Of a stretch of DNA of 64,000 bases, positions 44,313 through 52,930 are shown piece by piece. A program made the position numbers and the translations under genes. This stretch comes from CADEDH01 sp965262175 (lineage in GTDB: Bacteria; Actinomycetota; Acidimicrobiia; Acidimicrobiales; SZUA-35). The stretch spans positions 62,001 to 126,000 of the forward strand of contig CBDHES010000028.1 of assembly GCA_965262175.1 (NCBI GenBank). The letters are read 5' to 3'. Every line of letters starts with the position of its first letter. Within the stretch, counting starts at the first letter, position 1. Below the pieces are notes generated by a model that worked only from the letters and a program-made list of their open reading frames with translations, did not search any database and had not been told where the DNA came from.

Positions 44313-45847
44313 CAGTTGACCAGCTTCTCCCGGCCTTCCCAGTACGGCGCCCGCAGCTTGTACTTCTGGAGCTTGCCGGTGGCGGTGCGGGCCAACTCCT
44401 CCCGCATCTCGACCGACGTGGGGCACTTGTAGTGGGCGAGGCGTTCGCGGCAGTAGTCGATCAGGTCCCGTTCGGTGACCGTCGAACCGGCCGTCACCAC
44501 GACCAGGGCCTTGACCGTCTCACCCCACTTCTCGTCGGGGACGCCGATCACCGCCACCTCCTCGACGTCGGGATGGGTGAAGAGGGTGTCCTCGACCTCG
44601 ATCGACGAGACGTTCTCGCCGCCCGAGATGATGACGTCCTTCTTGCGATCGGTGATCGTGTAGTACCCCTCCTGGTCGAGGAAACCGCCGTCACCGGTGT
44701 GGAACCAGCCCCCCTCCAGGGCTTGGGCGGAGGCGTCCGGGTTGTCCCAGTATCCCTGGAGGATGTGGTTGCCCTGGGCCAGCAGCTCACCGGACTGGCT
44801 GGTCTTCATCGTGATGCCGATGGCCGGGGCTCCGGCTCGGCCGAGCTTCTTGGCCCGCTCACCGGGGTCGAGGTCGTCCCACTCGGTGCGGCACCGGTTG
44901 AAGGTGAGCAGTGGGGCGGTCTCGGTCAGGCCGTAGATCTGGATGAACTCCCACCCCAGCTCGGTCTCCATCCGCTCGATCGTCTTGGTCGGGGGCGGGG
45001 CGCCGGCCACGATCATCCGGACCCGGTCTCGGCCCGGGATCGGGCCCTCCCACGTCGCCGCGGCGTCGAGGACCGCCGCCACGACCGCCGGGGCACCACA
45101 CATCAGCGTGACACCATGCTCGTCGACGCGGCGGAGGATCTCGGCCCCGTCGACCTTGCGGAGCACGATGTGCTTGGCACCCATGCCGGTGACGGTGTAG
45201 AGCATCCCCCACCCGTCGCAGTGGAACATGGGGAGGGTGTGGAGGTACACGTCACGATCGCTGACGCCGGCGTGCCACCCGAAGGTGACGGCGTTGATCC
45301 ATCGGGCCCGGTGGGTCTGCTCCACGCCCTTGGGGCGGGCGGTGGTGCCCGACGTGTAGTTGATCGAGGCGATGGCGTCCTCGTCGGGGGTCCACGGCGC
45401 CGGGGTGCCCTCCCGCCCGTACCACACGGCGTCGGACTCCGACCCCATCACCCACTTCTGGGCGCAGTCAACGCCGGCCAGATCATCGGCGATCTCGGGG
45501 TCGACCAGGAGGGCCTCGGCCCCACAATGCTCGACGATGTACGCCACCTCGTCGGCGCTGAGTCGGAAGTTGATCGGGACGAAGATCCGGCCGTTGCCGC
45601 TCACCCCGAAGAACGACGTCAGCAGGCGGGCCGAGTTGTGGGACACCATGGCGACCCGGGCCCCCATCGGGAGGCCCAGCTCGTCCATCGCCACCCCCAT
45701 CTGGCGGCGGATGTCGCCCAGTTGGCCGTAGGTGACCTCTCCGAGCGACGGGGCGGGCTGGGCGGGCTCGTCGACGATGGCCACCCGGTCCGGGTAGACC
45801 GCCACCGCCCGATCGAGGAAGTCGTTGACCGTCAATGGAACCTTCAT
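44312..45847 (-). CDS. Acyl-CoA synthetase (AMP-dependent ligase)
   Basis: 511 residues. Activates a carboxylic acid to acyl-AMP and then acyl-CoA. Motifs: phosphate loop INYTSGTTARPKGVE, aromatic/ATP motif YGLTETAP, GWFHTGDGGFLDQEGYYTITDRKKDVIISGGENVSS and catalytic Lys in ATGKLQKYKL. It belongs to the fatty-acid/aryl-CoA ligase clan (FadD-like); chain specificity cannot be read. ATG 45847 has gggagcg upstream. First gene of a minus-strand operon with the lipoprotein and M20 peptidase. Confidence 0.92.
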   Translation of the reverse strand: MKVPLTVNDFLDRAVAVYPDRVAIVDEPAQPAPSLGEVTYGQLGDIRRQMGVAMDELGLPMGARVAMVSHNSARLLTSFFGVSGNGRIFVPINFRLSADEVAYIVEHCGAEALLVDPEIADDLAGVDCAQKWVMGSESDAVWYGREGTPAPWTPDEDAIASINYTSGTTARPKGVEQTHRARWINAVTFGWHAGVSDRDVYLHTLPMFHCDGWGMLYTVTGMGAKHIVLRKVDGAEILRRVDEHGVTLMCGAPAVVAAVLDAAATWEGPIPGRDRVRMIVAGAPPPTKTIERMETELGWEFIQIYGLTETAPLLTFNRCRTEWDDLDPGERAKKLGRAGAPAIGITMKTSQSGELLAQGNHILQGYWDNPDASAQALEGGWFHTGDGGFLDQEGYYTITDRKKDVIISGGENVSSIEVEDTLFTHPDVEEVAVIGVPDEKWGETVKALVVVTAGSTVTERDLIDYCRERLAHYKCPTSVEMREELARTATGKLQKYKLRAPYWEGREKLVN

Positions 45848-45994
45848 GATCGCTCCCGCATCTCGGTACCGGCTGCGCCGGGACAAGATAGTCGACAACG
45901 AGACACCCGGAACAGTTGCGACCCTCGACCGGCACCCCGGCCACGGCATGGGCCGAACGGCTCAAATCCCGGACGACCCGACCGATGGTGGGAC

Positions 45995-47410
45995 GTGCCC
46001 TCCCCAGCCCCACCGGTCGAAGGAACCGACTGGATCACCTGCCCCCCGATCGACTGGGACGGGCTCGGTGGTCGGGCGGTGATCGTCGTGTTCTGGTCCT
46101 TCGGCTGCGAGGCGTCGCTGCTCCGGCTCCGCCAGATCGAGGCGTTGGTGGCCGACACGCTCCTGCCGGTGACCGCCATCGCCGTCCACACCCCCCGCTT
46201 CCCCTACGAGGACGATCCCGAACTGGTCCGCTCGGCGGTGACCCAGTACCAGATCGGTTTGCCGGTCGTTCACGACCCCGAGTACCTGACGTGGAGCAGC
46301 TACAACCCCGACGGATGGCCGGCGACGGTGGTGATCGACGCCCGGGGCCGGGTCCTGGGGGTCCAGGTCGGGACGACCGACGTCGACCTGGTCATCAGCT
46401 GCATCGACTACGCCGTGCGCAGCGCCCCGCCCGAGACCTCCCGGTCTCGTCGGGTCCACTCGCTGCCCCGGGCGACCCCCCTGCCGCTCCCCCCGACCGA
46501 TCTGGCCTTCCCGACCTCGGTCACCGCCCGCTCCGGCGGTGACATCGCCGTCGTCGACTCGTCGCACAATCGGGTCCTGATCTTCGAGCTGTCACCCGAC
46601 CTGCGGCGTGCTCGTGCGCTGGCCGAGATCAGCGGGTTCCTCCACCCCCACGGCATCGTGGCCACCCGGAACGACTCCCTCGTGGTCACCGAGCCAGCGG
46701 TCGGCCGGGTCAGCCACCTCGACCTCGACGGCGGCACCAGGAGGACGCTCACCGAAGACCTCGTGGCGCCGTCCGGGTTGTGCATCGACCGCGACGGGAG
46801 CGTCGTCGTCGTCGACACCGGGGGCGAGAAGCTGTACCGGATCGTCGACGAGGGCGACGGGTTGATCACCCTCGGCGTCATCGCCGGGTCCGGTCGGACC
46901 GGGACCGCCGACGGTCGGGCCGGCTCGGCCGAGTTGGCCCAACCGGTGGGGGCGGTCCGAGCGCCGGCCGGCCTCGTCTTCTGCGACGCGGCGTCGAGCA
47001 ACCTCCGACTCCTCACCGATGACGGGGCGGTGTCGACCATCACCGGCAACGGGTTCTTCGACTGGGGCCTGATCGACGGCCCGGTCTACGACGCCATGCT
47101 GCAACGGCCGTCCGACGTGGCGGTGCTGGCCGACGGATCCCTCGTCGTGGTCGACACCGGCAACCACCGGCTCCGCCGGCTGGTGAAGCGGAAGCTGAAG
47201 ACGATCGGGCTGTCGGGACTGAGCCGGCCGTCCGGGGTCTGCGCCCTGGAGAGCGGTCATCTCATCGTCGCCGACACCGGCAACAACCGACTGGTCGTGG
47301 TCGACCGGGAACTCGACGGCGCCTGGGCCCTGGAACTCGAAGGGGTCCTCCCGCCGACCGACGCCACCCCGCCGGCGGCCTACGCCGCCATGGCCGGCGC
47401 CGCCCACTGA
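45995..47410 (+). CDS. Thioredoxin-like domain fused to NHL-repeat propeller (NHLRC2-like)
   Basis: 471 residues. Residues about 10-140 form a thioredoxin fold (VIVVFWSFGCEASLLRLRQIEAL, WPATVVIDARGRVLGVQVG), but the C-x-x-C is C-E-A-S, so it is a degenerate redox site. Residues about 165-450 contain NHL repeats (FPTSVTARSGGDIAVVDSSHNRVLIF, RPSDVAVLADGSLVVVDTGNHRLRRL, SGHLIVADTGNNRLVVVD) building a beta-propeller. Human NHLRC2 has the same order. Role unknown. I chose GTG 45995, preceded by ggtggg; no other good start lies between the in-frame stop region and the fold. Confidence 0.8.
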   Translation: MPSPAPPVEGTDWITCPPIDWDGLGGRAVIVVFWSFGCEASLLRLRQIEALVADTLLPVTAIAVHTPRFPYEDDPELVRSAVTQYQIGLPVVHDPEYLTWSSYNPDGWPATVVIDARGRVLGVQVGTTDVDLVISCIDYAVRSAPPETSRSRRVHSLPRATPLPLPPTDLAFPTSVTARSGGDIAVVDSSHNRVLIFELSPDLRRARALAEISGFLHPHGIVATRNDSLVVTEPAVGRVSHLDLDGGTRRTLTEDLVAPSGLCIDRDGSVVVVDTGGEKLYRIVDEGDGLITLGVIAGSGRTGTADGRAGSAELAQPVGAVRAPAGLVFCDAASSNLRLLTDDGAVSTITGNGFFDWGLIDGPVYDAMLQRPSDVAVLADGSLVVVDTGNHRLRRLVKRKLKTIGLSGLSRPSGVCALESGHLIVADTGNNRLVVVDRELDGAWALELEGVLPPTDATPPAAYAAMAGAAH

Positions 47411-47428
47411 CCCGGGACGCGGCGCCGG

Positions 47429-48328
47429 TCAGTTCTCCAACGGCTTGACCAGCGCCGCCATCTCCTCGAGCTCGGTCGCCCAGTCGTCGGGCTCGACGGT
47501 CGGGATCAGGACGAACTTGGTGAACCCGACATCGACGAACGAGCTGACAGCCGCCGCCAGGGTCGACTTGGTGGGGATGATCGTCTCGACATCGGCGTCG
47601 GGGTTTCGGGTCTTGACCACCGTGGCCGTCGCCTCGGGGACGTCGGTCCCGTCGGCCCGGTACGGGATCAGGGCGCCGAAGTGGTCGTCGTCGATCTTTC
47701 GATCGTGCTCGGACGCGACCTGATCGATCACCAGACGGGCCTCGGCGACCTGGGCCGGGGTACAGAACGAAGGCAGCCAGCCGTGGGCGTGGCGACCGAC
47801 CCGTTTCAGCTCGAGCGGGGCGATACCGCCGAGCCACACCTCCAACGGATCCTGGATCGGCTTGGGTCGGACGGTCACATCGGTGATCGAGAAGCGCTTC
47901 CCCTCGTGGGTGACCCGGTCCTCGGTCCACAGCCGCTTCATGAGGGGCATGGCCTCGTTGAACCAGGCGCCCCGCTCCTTGCGGTCGACCCCGAACGCCT
48001 GGTGCTCGGCGGCGTTGGCCGCCCCGAGCCCGAAGGCCGGGAGCACCCGCCCTCCCGACATGCGGTCCAGGCTGGCGATCGACTTGGCCAGGACGACCGG
48101 GTTTCGACCGGGCAGGACCATGACCGACATCCCGACCTTGAGCTTGGTGGTCCGACCGCAGGCGTAGGCCATGCCGACGAGCGGATCGGGGCAGTCGCCG
48201 GTGATCCGTTCGGAGAGCCACAGCGAATCGAACCGGTGCCGCTCGAGGTTGTCGACCAGCTCGGCGAACCGCTCCTGGTCGTTGGTGGCGTTGCGGGTGC
48301 CGAGGCCGTAGCCGATCCGGATCTTCAT
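47429..48328 (-). CDS. LLM-class (F420-dependent type) oxidoreductase
   Basis: 299 residues, TIM barrel of the luciferase-like monooxygenase family. Segments: GYGLGTRNATNDQERFAELV, FDSLWLSERITG, MSVMVLPGRNPVVLAKSIASLDRMSGGRVLPAFGLG and VWLGGIAPLELKRVGRHAHGW. Family members of this actinobacterial subgroup use F420 rather than FMN, but the cofactor is inferred. It lies 47 bp downstream of the acyl-CoA dehydrogenase of the peptide locus and could be co-transcribed with it. CAGGCT lies 6 nt before the ATG, a possible own start site. Confidence 0.87.
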   Translation of the reverse strand: MKIRIGYGLGTRNATNDQERFAELVDNLERHRFDSLWLSERITGDCPDPLVGMAYACGRTTKLKVGMSVMVLPGRNPVVLAKSIASLDRMSGGRVLPAFGLGAANAAEHQAFGVDRKERGAWFNEAMPLMKRLWTEDRVTHEGKRFSITDVTVRPKPIQDPLEVWLGGIAPLELKRVGRHAHGWLPSFCTPAQVAEARLVIDQVASEHDRKIDDDHFGALIPYRADGTDVPEATATVVKTRNPDADVETIIPTKSTLAAAVSSFVDVGFTKFVLIPTVEPDDWATELEEMAALVKPLEN

Positions 48329-48375
48329 CGCCCCAGCCTGCCCTACCGTGCCCGGCGGAGCGAATGGCCGGCCAC

Positions 48376-49521
48376 TCAGCCGGTCGGGAGGCCGAGGAGG
48401 CGGGCGACGATGTTGCGCTGGATGCCCGACGACCCGCCGTAGATGACCCCGCCCAGGGTGTCCCGCACGGTCCGTTCGACGCCGTACTCGGTCACGTAGC
48501 CCCGAGCCCCGTGAACCCGCACCGCGGCGATCGAGCCCGCCAGGGCCGCCTCGCTGGCCGAGAGCTTGGCCAGGGCGGCGGCCATCATCGACGGGGTCCC
48601 CCGCTGTTGGAGGGCGGTGGCCTTGTAGAGCAGCAGCCGGGCCGTCTCGTGGGCCAGCTTCATGTCGGCCACCTCGTGGGCCACCGATTGGAACGACCCG
48701 ATCGGCTTGCCGAACTGGTGCCGGTCCGAGGCGTGGGTGACCGTGTCGGCGATCTGGCGCTCGAGCTGGCCGATCGACCCGGCGAGGAGGAACGCCCGCT
48801 CGGTCTCCATGGCGGTCGAGAAGATGCTGGCCCCGGCGCCCTCGGCCCCCAACCGAGCCGACGTCGGCACGACGACCTCGGTCAGGGTCACGTCGGCGAA
48901 GGGGGTGGTCCGCAACCCCATCTTCGCCCGGTTGGGGTGGATCTCGACCCCCGGCGTGTCGGCGTCGACGAGGAACGCGGTCACCCCCCACCGGCCGAGT
49001 GCCGGGTCGAGGGTGGCGAAGACCATGATCAGGTCGCACACCGGAGCCAGCGTGACCCACGCCTTCACGCCATCGAGCCGGTAGCCGTCGGCCACCCGCT
49101 CGGCGGTGGTGGCCAGGGCGAAGGCATCGGACCCCGACGCGGCCTCCGACATGGCGAACGCGGCGATCGCCGAGCCGTCGGCCAGGCGGGGAAGGTACGT
49201 CGAGCGCTGCTCGTCGCTCCCGAACCGATCGAGGGCGAGCTGCATCGTCCAGATCTGTGAGCTGAGGGCGAACACCAACCCGGCGTCGAGGCACCCGACC
49301 CCCAACCCCTCGAACCGCAGCATGGCGGTCACCAGGTCGAGACCCTGCCCTCCGAGGTCGACGGGGACGACGAGACCCTGGATCCCGGCTTCGGCACACC
49401 GCCGCCACCCTTCGGGCCAGAACTCGCAGCGCTCATCGCGCCCGGCGAGGTCGGGATCGTCGAGCGACTCCCGAGCCCAGGCCGCTACCGTGCGCTTCTC
49501 GTGGTGATCGTCCGTCAGCAT
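48376..49521 (-). CDS. Acyl-CoA dehydrogenase-like enzyme, possible prolyl-carrier oxidase
   Basis: 381 residues. FAD dehydrogenase fold: AAFAMSEAASGSDAFALAT, GYRLDGVKAWVTLAPVCDLI, RHQFGKPIGSFQSVAHEVAD and VRVHGARGYVTEYGVERTVRD. The usual catalytic Glu position reads IYGGSSGIQR, so it is Gly; another residue, as in isovaleryl-type enzymes, would have to act. It is transcribed divergently from the proline-like A-domain gene (138 bp). PltE-type enzymes that oxidise prolyl-S-carrier to pyrrolyl-S-carrier belong to this family, and the context suggests that role. ATG 49521 is used; an upstream GTG is possible. Confidence 0.8.
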   Translation of the reverse strand: MLTDDHHEKRTVAAWARESLDDPDLAGRDERCEFWPEGWRRCAEAGIQGLVVPVDLGGQGLDLVTAMLRFEGLGVGCLDAGLVFALSSQIWTMQLALDRFGSDEQRSTYLPRLADGSAIAAFAMSEAASGSDAFALATTAERVADGYRLDGVKAWVTLAPVCDLIMVFATLDPALGRWGVTAFLVDADTPGVEIHPNRAKMGLRTTPFADVTLTEVVVPTSARLGAEGAGASIFSTAMETERAFLLAGSIGQLERQIADTVTHASDRHQFGKPIGSFQSVAHEVADMKLAHETARLLLYKATALQQRGTPSMMAAALAKLSASEAALAGSIAAVRVHGARGYVTEYGVERTVRDTLGGVIYGGSSGIQRNIVARLLGLPTG

Positions 49522-49658
49522 GGCGTCCAGCGCCAAGCCCTCCGACCCCGCTCCAGCTCCAACCACAGCGACCTCCCGAACCCGGCGATGGACGGCGACC
49601 GGCTCCCGGCGACCGTTCGAGATCCCAGAGCCGGTCGACCCTGCGAGGATGGGCCCCG

Positions 49659-51329
49659 TTGATCCCGGTGACAACCCTGGCCCAACTCCTCCCCTCGGCG
49701 GCCGATCGGGCGCCGGGTGGCGTCGCCATCCGCGACCAGGGCACCTCGATCACCTGGGCCGACGCCGACCGGCAGGCCGGCCGCCTGGCCGCGGTCCTCG
49801 CCGAGTCGGGGGTGTCGGCCGGCGACCGGGTCGGGGTCCACCTGCGGAAGTGCGCCCAGGGGTTCGTGGCCATGCACGCCGTGGTCCGCCTCGGCGCCGT
49901 GGCCGTCCCCCTCGACCCGACGGCCTCCGCCGACTACCTCGGAGCGGTGGCGACCCGGACGGGATGCCGGGCCCTGGTGACCCACGAGCCGTGCCGGCCG
50001 ACCGCCCTCGCCACCGCCGAACGGGCCGCGATCGGCGTCGTGGTCGGGCTGGACGCGTCACCGTCGGCGTCGGCGTCGGCGGCAGCGCCGGCTGGCCCCG
50101 CGCCGATCCGGATCGTGAGCCCGGGGGAGGTCGACGCCGCCGATGGCATCGGCCCGGCGTCGTTCGACGACGAGGTACCGGCCTATCTGATTACGACCTC
50201 CGGCTCGACCGGCTCCCCCAAGGCGATCTGCCACACCCACCGCTCGGCGCTGGCCTACGTGGCCATGAAGCTCGACGCCTTCGACCTCGGCCCGGACGAC
50301 CGCATCAGCGATCTGGCACCCCACCATTTCGACATCTCGACCCTGGCCCTCTGGGTCACGCCGACGATCACCGCGACCAACATCGTCCTCCCGGAGACCC
50401 ACCAGCTGTTCCCCGCCACCCTGTCGGCGACGATGGCCGACGAGCGGCTCACCACCTGGTACGGGGTGCCCTACCTGCTGACCCAGCTGCTGACCCGAGG
50501 GCAGCTGGCCGACCGGGACCTGTCGTCGCTGCGGTGGGTGCTGTTCGGCGGCGAGGTCACCCCGCCGGCGATGCTGGCCGAGGTGATGGCCCACCTCCCG
50601 GCGGCGCGCTTCGCCAACGTCTACGGGCCGGCCGAGACCAACGCCTGCGCCATCGGCTTCGTACCCGGTCCACCGGTCGGCGACGATCCCGTCCCCATCG
50701 GTCGCCCGATCGGGCCGACCCGCATCGAGCTCGTCGACCCCACCACCGCCGACGACGACCCCCGCCCGGTCCCGGTCGGGGACCAGGGCGAGATCTGGGT
50801 CGCCGGCCCGACGACGATGGCCGGGTACTGGGACGACGAGGCGCTCACCTCGGTCGCCATCCGGCGCTGGCGGGGCGAGCGGTGGTACCGGACCGGCGAC
50901 CTCGGGATCGAGCGGGCCGACGGTGAGCTCGTGTTCGATGGCCGCGTCGATCACCAGGTGAAGATCCGGGGCTACCGGGTCGAGTTGGAATCGATCGAGA
51001 CCGTCCTGGAGAGCGTGCCGGGTGTGGTGAGCGCCGTCGCCACCGTCGACCGCAGCCCCGACGGGTCGGATGTGGTCATCGTCGGCGTCGCCCTCGACGA
51101 GGAACGGCTGGGTGCCACGGACGAGCTCCCGACAGCCCGGCTGACCGACGCCGCCCGGGCCGAGCTCCCGGCCTACGCCATCCCCCGGGCGTTCTACCGG
51201 TTAGCATCGACTCCGGTCACCGGGAGCGGGAAGCTCGACAGGCGGGCCATTCGCCTCGATCTCCTCGACCACCACGGTCGGCGGGCGGGGCGCCGGGAAG
51301 GCGAAGGCGAGGTGTCGGCTCATGGATGA
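49659..51329 (+). CDS. Standalone NRPS adenylation enzyme, proline-like specificity
   Basis: 556 residues, an A domain without condensation or carrier parts. Motifs: A3 LITTSGSTGSPKAIC, A5 ANVYGPAETNAC, A7 WYRTGDLGIERADGE, A8 VDHQVKIRGYRVELESIE and A10 VTGSGKLDRR. My reading of the pocket code is D-I-L-Y-L-G-V-A-C-K. The known code of PltF/CloN4-type prolyl enzymes is DLLYLALVCK, and six of ten positions agree. I infer activation of L-proline or a near relative. The next gene encodes a matching carrier. Start TTG 49659 or GTG 49668; gcgagga lies about 10 nt upstream of the former. Confidence 0.82.
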   Translation: MIPVTTLAQLLPSAADRAPGGVAIRDQGTSITWADADRQAGRLAAVLAESGVSAGDRVGVHLRKCAQGFVAMHAVVRLGAVAVPLDPTASADYLGAVATRTGCRALVTHEPCRPTALATAERAAIGVVVGLDASPSASASAAAPAGPAPIRIVSPGEVDAADGIGPASFDDEVPAYLITTSGSTGSPKAICHTHRSALAYVAMKLDAFDLGPDDRISDLAPHHFDISTLALWVTPTITATNIVLPETHQLFPATLSATMADERLTTWYGVPYLLTQLLTRGQLADRDLSSLRWVLFGGEVTPPAMLAEVMAHLPAARFANVYGPAETNACAIGFVPGPPVGDDPVPIGRPIGPTRIELVDPTTADDDPRPVPVGDQGEIWVAGPTTMAGYWDDEALTSVAIRRWRGERWYRTGDLGIERADGELVFDGRVDHQVKIRGYRVELESIETVLESVPGVVSAVATVDRSPDGSDVVIVGVALDEERLGATDELPTARLTDAARAELPAYAIPRAFYRLASTPVTGSGKLDRRAIRLDLLDHHGRRAGRREGEGEVSAHG

Positions 51330-51573
51330 CGAACTATCGGCGATGCTCCTGAAGTTCGTGCAGGAAGAGGTCAACCTCGGAGACCTCCCGCTCGAAGCGG
51401 AGACCGACCTGTTGCTGACCGGCGCGGTCGACTCGCTGGGGGTGATCCGGATCACCCAATGGCTCGAGGACTCGACCGGGATCGACGTCGATCCGGCCGA
51501 CGTGACGCTCGACAACTTCCAGACCGTCGCCCGCATGGCCGCCTACGCCCGATCACGAGGCGCCACGCTCTGA
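51322..51573 (+). CDS. Standalone peptidyl carrier protein
   Basis: 83 residues. The 4'-phosphopantetheine site is S38 in LLTGAVDSLGVIRI; the D-S-L context and acidic helices are typical of carrier proteins. It overlaps the A-domain gene by 8 bp, so both are made together. The likely sequence of events is that the A enzyme loads proline onto S38, the divergent dehydrogenase may oxidise it, and the first C domain of the large synthetase takes it as donor. Substrate and partners are inferred from context. Confidence 0.88.
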   Translation: MDDELSAMLLKFVQEEVNLGDLPLEAETDLLLTGAVDSLGVIRITQWLEDSTGIDVDPADVTLDNFQTVARMAAYARSRGATL

Positions 51574-51726
51574 ACGATCGGGCCCCGGCGGACGGCCCGT
51601 GCCACACCGGTATCGAGATCGGGTGCAACCGATCCGGGCCCGCGAACGGAAGGTAACCCGGGAGGCATCCGGCCGCAGCCGGGTCAGGCGACGCCTCCGT
51701 CCTCGACGAAGCGGAGAACCCGAACC
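51574..51726 (+). promoter_or_regulatory. Structured leader RNA with alternative stems before ornithine cyclodeaminase
   Basis: Stems read from the sequence: GATCGG(GTGCAA)CCGATC, and ATCCGGC(CGCA)GCCGGGT enclosed by ggaggc (51661-51666) pairing with gcctcc (51693-51698). The same CTCCG can instead pair with the ribosome site cggag (51712-51716), closing translation. Such mutually exclusive pairing is the mark of a translational riboswitch or attenuator. Fragments look like a cobalamin riboswitch core (ggtgcaacc, cccgc, gtcagg), but key boxes are missing. No gene is seen here. Confidence 0.45.
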
Positions 51727-52791
51727 GTGACGACCATGATCGGAATCGCCGACGTAGCCACCATCGTGGCCGACGTCGGCATCACGCCCCTGCTCGACGA
51801 GCTGATCGAACGGACCCGGGCCTCGCTGGCCACCTTCGACGCCGAGCTCATGGTGACCCAGGACCGGACCGGGTTCCACTACGACAAGCCGGGGCTCGGT
51901 CTCGTCGAATGGATGCCGGCGATGGACATCGGCCGGCGGGTGTCGATCAAGACCGTCGGCTACCACCCGACCAACCCGACCCAGCGGGGGGTGCCGAGCG
52001 TGTTGGCCACCACATCGGTCTACGACACGACCGATGGTCGGTTGCTGACCGTGTGCGAGGCGACCGTCCTCACCGCCCTGCGGACCGGCGCCGCCTCGGC
52101 GCTGGCCACCGACGTGTTGGCCCGGTCCGACGCCTCGACGGTCGGGATGGTCGGCTGCGGGGCCCAGGCGGTGGCCCAGATCCATGCCATCAGCCGGGTT
52201 CGACCGATCACCACCGTCCTCGCCTTCGACACCGCACCGGGGGTGGCGGCGACCCTCCCCGAGCGGCTGCGGCGGGTCGACCCCGACCTGGCGGCGATCG
52301 ACGTCCGCCTCGTGAGCGACGACCAGCTCGGCCGGGTGATGACCGAGATCGACATCCTCTGCACGGCCACCACCGTCGATCCCGGCGCCGGCCCGGTGAT
52401 CCCCGAGAGCGAGCACCGACCGTGGCTCCACATCAATGCGGTCGGCGCCGACTTCCCCGGCAAGTTGGAGATCCCGCTCACCTACCTCGATGACGGCCTC
52501 GTCGTCCCCGACGTGCCGGCCCAGTGCCTGATCGAGGGGGAGGCCCAGCAACTCGACGCGGCCGACCTCGGTCCCGATCTGGCGTCCGTCGTCCGCAACG
52601 AGGGCGAGTACCGGCGGCACCGTGACCTGCTCACGGTCTTCGACTCGACCGGATGGGCCCTCGAGGACCTGATCGCCACCGAGCTCATCGTCGAGCACGC
52701 GGCGCGCCTCGGTGTCGGGACCGAGATCGACCTCCAGCCGACGACCGACGATCCCTACGACCCATACTGGCCGATACTCGGCGACCGCTGA
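51727..52791 (+). CDS. Ornithine cyclodeaminase/mu-crystallin family protein
   Basis: 354 residues. NAD-binding motif GMVGCGAQAVAQIHAI (about 140-155). Catalytic segments RRVSIKTVGYHPTN (Lys) and NAVGADFPGKLEI (the Asp of the G-A-D-x-P-G-K motif). Ornithine cyclodeaminase makes L-proline from L-ornithine with release of ammonia; alanine and other imino acid dehydrogenases share the fold. Between the proline-like A enzyme/carrier and the large synthetase it probably supplies the starter amino acid. GTG 51727 follows gcggag by 10 nt; ATG 51736 is the alternative. The leader upstream is strongly structured. Confidence 0.85.
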   Translation: MTTMIGIADVATIVADVGITPLLDELIERTRASLATFDAELMVTQDRTGFHYDKPGLGLVEWMPAMDIGRRVSIKTVGYHPTNPTQRGVPSVLATTSVYDTTDGRLLTVCEATVLTALRTGAASALATDVLARSDASTVGMVGCGAQAVAQIHAISRVRPITTVLAFDTAPGVAATLPERLRRVDPDLAAIDVRLVSDDQLGRVMTEIDILCTATTVDPGAGPVIPESEHRPWLHINAVGADFPGKLEIPLTYLDDGLVVPDVPAQCLIEGEAQQLDAADLGPDLASVVRNEGEYRRHRDLLTVFDSTGWALEDLIATELIVEHAARLGVGTEIDLQPTTDDPYDPYWPILGDR

Positions 52792-52864
52792 GCACGGCGG
52801 CCGCGACCCGAGCGGCGACCACCACCCTGGCCTTTTCGATGATCGCGTTCTCCGTCACCCTCCC

Positions 52865-52894
52865 ACCCGAACCCGACCCACCCGAACCCGACCC
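52865..52894 (+). repeat. Two perfect 15-bp tandem copies upstream of the NRPS gene
   Basis: acccgaacccgaccc is repeated twice, 37 bp before ATG 52931. It may be recent slippage. No role assigned. Confidence 0.7.
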
Positions 52895-52930
52895 GACCAC
52901 CGGCCGGCTCCCGAGCCCGGCTCAGGACCG

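Noticed and set aside
44432..45994. Plus-strand extension of the thioredoxin/NHL gene through the acyl-CoA ligase
   Set aside because: It is the antisense shadow of the ligase in high-G+C DNA; the protein fold starts after 45995.
51574..51726. Cobalamin riboswitch
   Set aside because: Only fragments match; the conserved upstream boxes and the full B12 box could not be found. Kept as an unassigned structured leader.
52712..52930. NRPS start at 52712
   Set aside because: It overlaps the ornithine cyclodeaminase coding sequence, and the extension is low complexity; ATG 52931 begins the C domain.
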